Below are positions 20,402 to 21,728 of a stretch of 21,728 bases of DNA, piece by piece. Position 1 is the stretch's first letter; the number at the start of each line of letters is the position of its first letter. This stretch comes from DASYQV01 sp036005125 (GTDB lineage: Bacteria > Acidobacteriota > Vicinamibacteria > Vicinamibacterales > UBA2999): positions 1-21,728 of the forward strand of contig DASYQV010000267.1 in NCBI GenBank assembly GCA_036005125.1, in the 5' to 3' direction. The translations under genes were made by a program, and so were the position numbers. The notes under the pieces were generated by a model. The model worked only from the letters and a program-made list of their open reading frames with translations. It did not search any database and was not told the DNA's origin.

Positions 20402-21133
20402 TTGACTCAGCAGTTTCGTTGCCTTCCGCTCGCGACGCTTCTCGTGACCGCCACAGCTTTGGCTGCGGCACGGCTTCATGCGCAGACCCCCGCGTCCCCT
20501 CCGTCGGAGCGGCCCGTCATCGTCACGGCCGGAGAAGGCGTGGTGCAGGCGGTGCCGGACCGCGCATACGTGAGCATCAGCGCCGAATCACGCGCCGCGA
20601 GCCCCCGGGAAGCGCAGCGTCGGAATACGGAGCTGATGAAGCCGGTTCAGGACAAGCTGCACGCCGCCGGCATTCCCGCCGATGCGATTCGAACCACGGC
20701 CTACGATCTGCAGTTCGAGTACGACTGGAGCAACGGCCGGCGGATCCCGAAGGGCTACGTCGCGCGGAATGTCATCGAGGTCCGCGTGGACGCGATCGAC
20801 AAGCTTGGCGAGCTGCTCGATGTCGCGGTGACGGCCGGCGCCACGTCGGTGAGCGACATCCGTTTCGACGTCAAGGACCGCGCGCGGCTCGAACGGGATG
20901 CGATCCGGATGGCCGTCATCAATGCCCGGACGAAGGCTGAGGCCGCTGCCGCCGGCGCTGGCAGCACCATCGATCGGGTGGTGCGAATCGAAGAGCACGG
21001 CGTGGTCAGCCCGCCGCCGGTGCCGATGGTGAGGATGGCCATGAAGGAACAGAGCCAGACGGCGGACGTGCCGATTGCCACCGGACAGCTCGAACTACGG
21101 GCGCGCGTGACGCTGACCGCCGCGATCAAATGA
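20402..21133 (+). CDS. Exported SIMPL-domain (DUF541) protein
   Basis: 243 residues from TTG 20402, chosen because GAGGA lies 8 nt upstream, a promoter -10 covers the earlier ATG (20345), and the signal peptide then has normal length (hydrophobic core LATLLVTATALAAA, cleavage near LHAQ). The mature part is one SIMPL domain: VTAGEGVVQAVPDRAYVSISAES, a helix with AQRRNTELMKPVQDKL, then GYVARNVIEVRVDAIDKLGELLD and a C-terminal LELRARVTLT strand. Family members are periplasmic or envelope proteins of poorly defined role, some linked to oxidative stress. The stop overlaps the next start (ATGA), so it is co-translated with a DNA glycosylase, an unexpected pairing. Confidence 0.85.
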   Translation: MTQQFRCLPLATLLVTATALAAARLHAQTPASPPSERPVIVTAGEGVVQAVPDRAYVSISAESRAASPREAQRRNTELMKPVQDKLHAAGIPADAIRTTAYDLQFEYDWSNGRRIPKGYVARNVIEVRVDAIDKLGELLDVAVTAGATSVSDIRFDVKDRARLERDAIRMAVINARTKAEAAAAGAGSTIDRVVRIEEHGVVSPPPVPMVRMAMKEQSQTADVPIATGQLELRARVTLTAAIK

Positions 21134-21728
21134 CCGCCACCGAGTACGCGCGGGCGCGCCGCCTCCTGATGCGCCGTGATCCGGTGCTCGGCGCGCTCAT
21201 CCGCCAGCACGGGCCGTGCGGTCTCGCGGCGAATCAGCATACCGATCCGTTCAGGGCGCTCGTCCACGCGATCATGTCGCAGCAATTGTCGTCGAAGGCG
21301 GCCGACACGATCGCGAAGCGCTTCGACGCGCTCTTCGGGGACCGCTTTCCCACGCCCGCCGAGGTCCTCCCGGTGCCACACGATCGCCTCCGGTCGGTCG
21401 GTTTGAGCGGCGCGAAGGCAAGGTTCATTCAGGATCTCGCCCGTCAGGTCGTCGATGGTTCGCTGCGTCTCGACGCGCTCGATGCGATGTCGGACGCCGA
21501 CGTGATCGCGGCGTTGACGACAGTGAAGGGCATCGGGCGCTGGACGGCGGAGATGTTCCTGATGTTTCGGCTCCATCGTCCCGACGTCCTGCCGCTCGGC
21601 GATCTGGGCATCGTCAAGGCGATCCAAAAGGCGTATCGTCTCCGCAAACCGCCAACGCCCGAGCGGATGGTTCGACTCGGCGAGTCGTGGCGTCCCTATC
21701 GTTCGATTGCGTGCTGGTACCTCTGGGC
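21130..21728 (+). CDS. AlkA-type DNA-3-methyladenine glycosylase (cut by window end)
   Basis: ATG 21130 overlaps the SIMPL stop as ATGA; 199 codons are visible and the 3' end is missing, probably only a few residues. The HhH-GPD fold is clear: FRALVHAIMSQQLSSKAAD (41-59), helix-hairpin-helix VKGIGRWTAEMFLMF (132-146), and catalytic Asp158 in LPLGDLGI. No N-terminal AlkA domain precedes it, as in the compact MagIII/Mag1-like forms. It removes alkylated bases such as 3-methyladenine to start base-excision repair. There are no iron-sulfur cysteines, so it is not an endonuclease III or MutY. Confidence 0.9.
   Translation, partial: MTATEYARARRLLMRRDPVLGALIRQHGPCGLAANQHTDPFRALVHAIMSQQLSSKAADTIAKRFDALFGDRFPTPAEVLPVPHDRLRSVGLSGAKARFIQDLARQVVDGSLRLDALDAMSDADVIAALTTVKGIGRWTAEMFLMFRLHRPDVLPLGDLGIVKAIQKAYRLRKPPTPERMVRLGESWRPYRSIACWYLW

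Noticed and set aside
1..21728. Toxin-antitoxin, phage-defence or transposon module
   Set aside because: Only the solitary PIN-like protein hints at it; no antitoxin, nuclease-helicase partner, integrase or transposase was found.

Overview
The window is high-GC bacterial chromosomal DNA with tightly packed genes on both strands and no rRNA, tRNA, CRISPR, phage or transposase gene that I can see. The gene set (S8 protease with a Trp-rich repeat tail, CaiB/BaiF CoA-transferase, formylglycine-enzyme-like protein, HD-GYP/GGDEF protein, queC/queD, DUF5615-type PIN-like protein) and the style of the intergenic repeats fit an uncultured Acidobacteriota, probably class Vicinamibacteria. That placement is inference from recalled patterns, not from a marker gene.

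Layout. 1-7298 is mostly minus strand: a sigma-54-type AAA+ activator (5940-7298), a secreted subtilase with ten NIVWAT repeats (3629-5707), a membrane HD-GYP/GAF/GGDEF cyclic-di-GMP protein (1018-3531) and an FNR-type flavin reductase (1-726). The reductase is divergent from a tiny membrane protein (766-993), with a 25-bp dyad between them. 7525-11346 is a plus-strand run: deoxyhypusine-synthase-like protein, PIN-like protein, a degenerate ROK-family protein and NagA. 11414-13337 holds queC (-), queD (+) and a HAD phosphatase (+).

13226-16939 is the most coherent system. A DtxR/MntR-type metalloregulator (-) is divergent from an overlapping operon of Tat-exported two-domain multicopper oxidase, ZIP-family permease with an extra soluble domain, and membrane-anchored or secreted cupredoxin. 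Direct and inverted repeats overlap a strong promoter in front of the operon. I read it as an oxidase-coupled metal (iron or manganese) uptake or homeostasis module. The regulator has an unusual C-terminal extension that looks like the signal-peptide end of a lost exported-protein gene.

17030-21728 contains two unrecognised small proteins, a class III CoA-transferase, a formylglycine-generating-enzyme-fold protein without the catalytic cysteines, a SIMPL-domain protein and an AlkA-type glycosylase cut by the window end.

The main unexplained structure is intergenic. Six gaps carry short-word arrays (7-bp or 11-bp units). Most are built as a left arm of tandem units, a short unique centre often with its own hairpin, and a right arm of the same kind of unit in inverted orientation. 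The words differ between gaps (TTGCGAT-like, GGCCTCA-like, GGGTCAGACC-like, GATGATC-like) but the architecture recurs, and the arrays supply stop codons, and in one case part of the start codon, of neighbouring genes. A separate 26-bp hairpin element is present twice, once inside the apparent ZIP reading frame. Several promoters have a TANAAT-type -10 box only 6-16 nt from the start codon, which suggests leaderless or near-leaderless messages.
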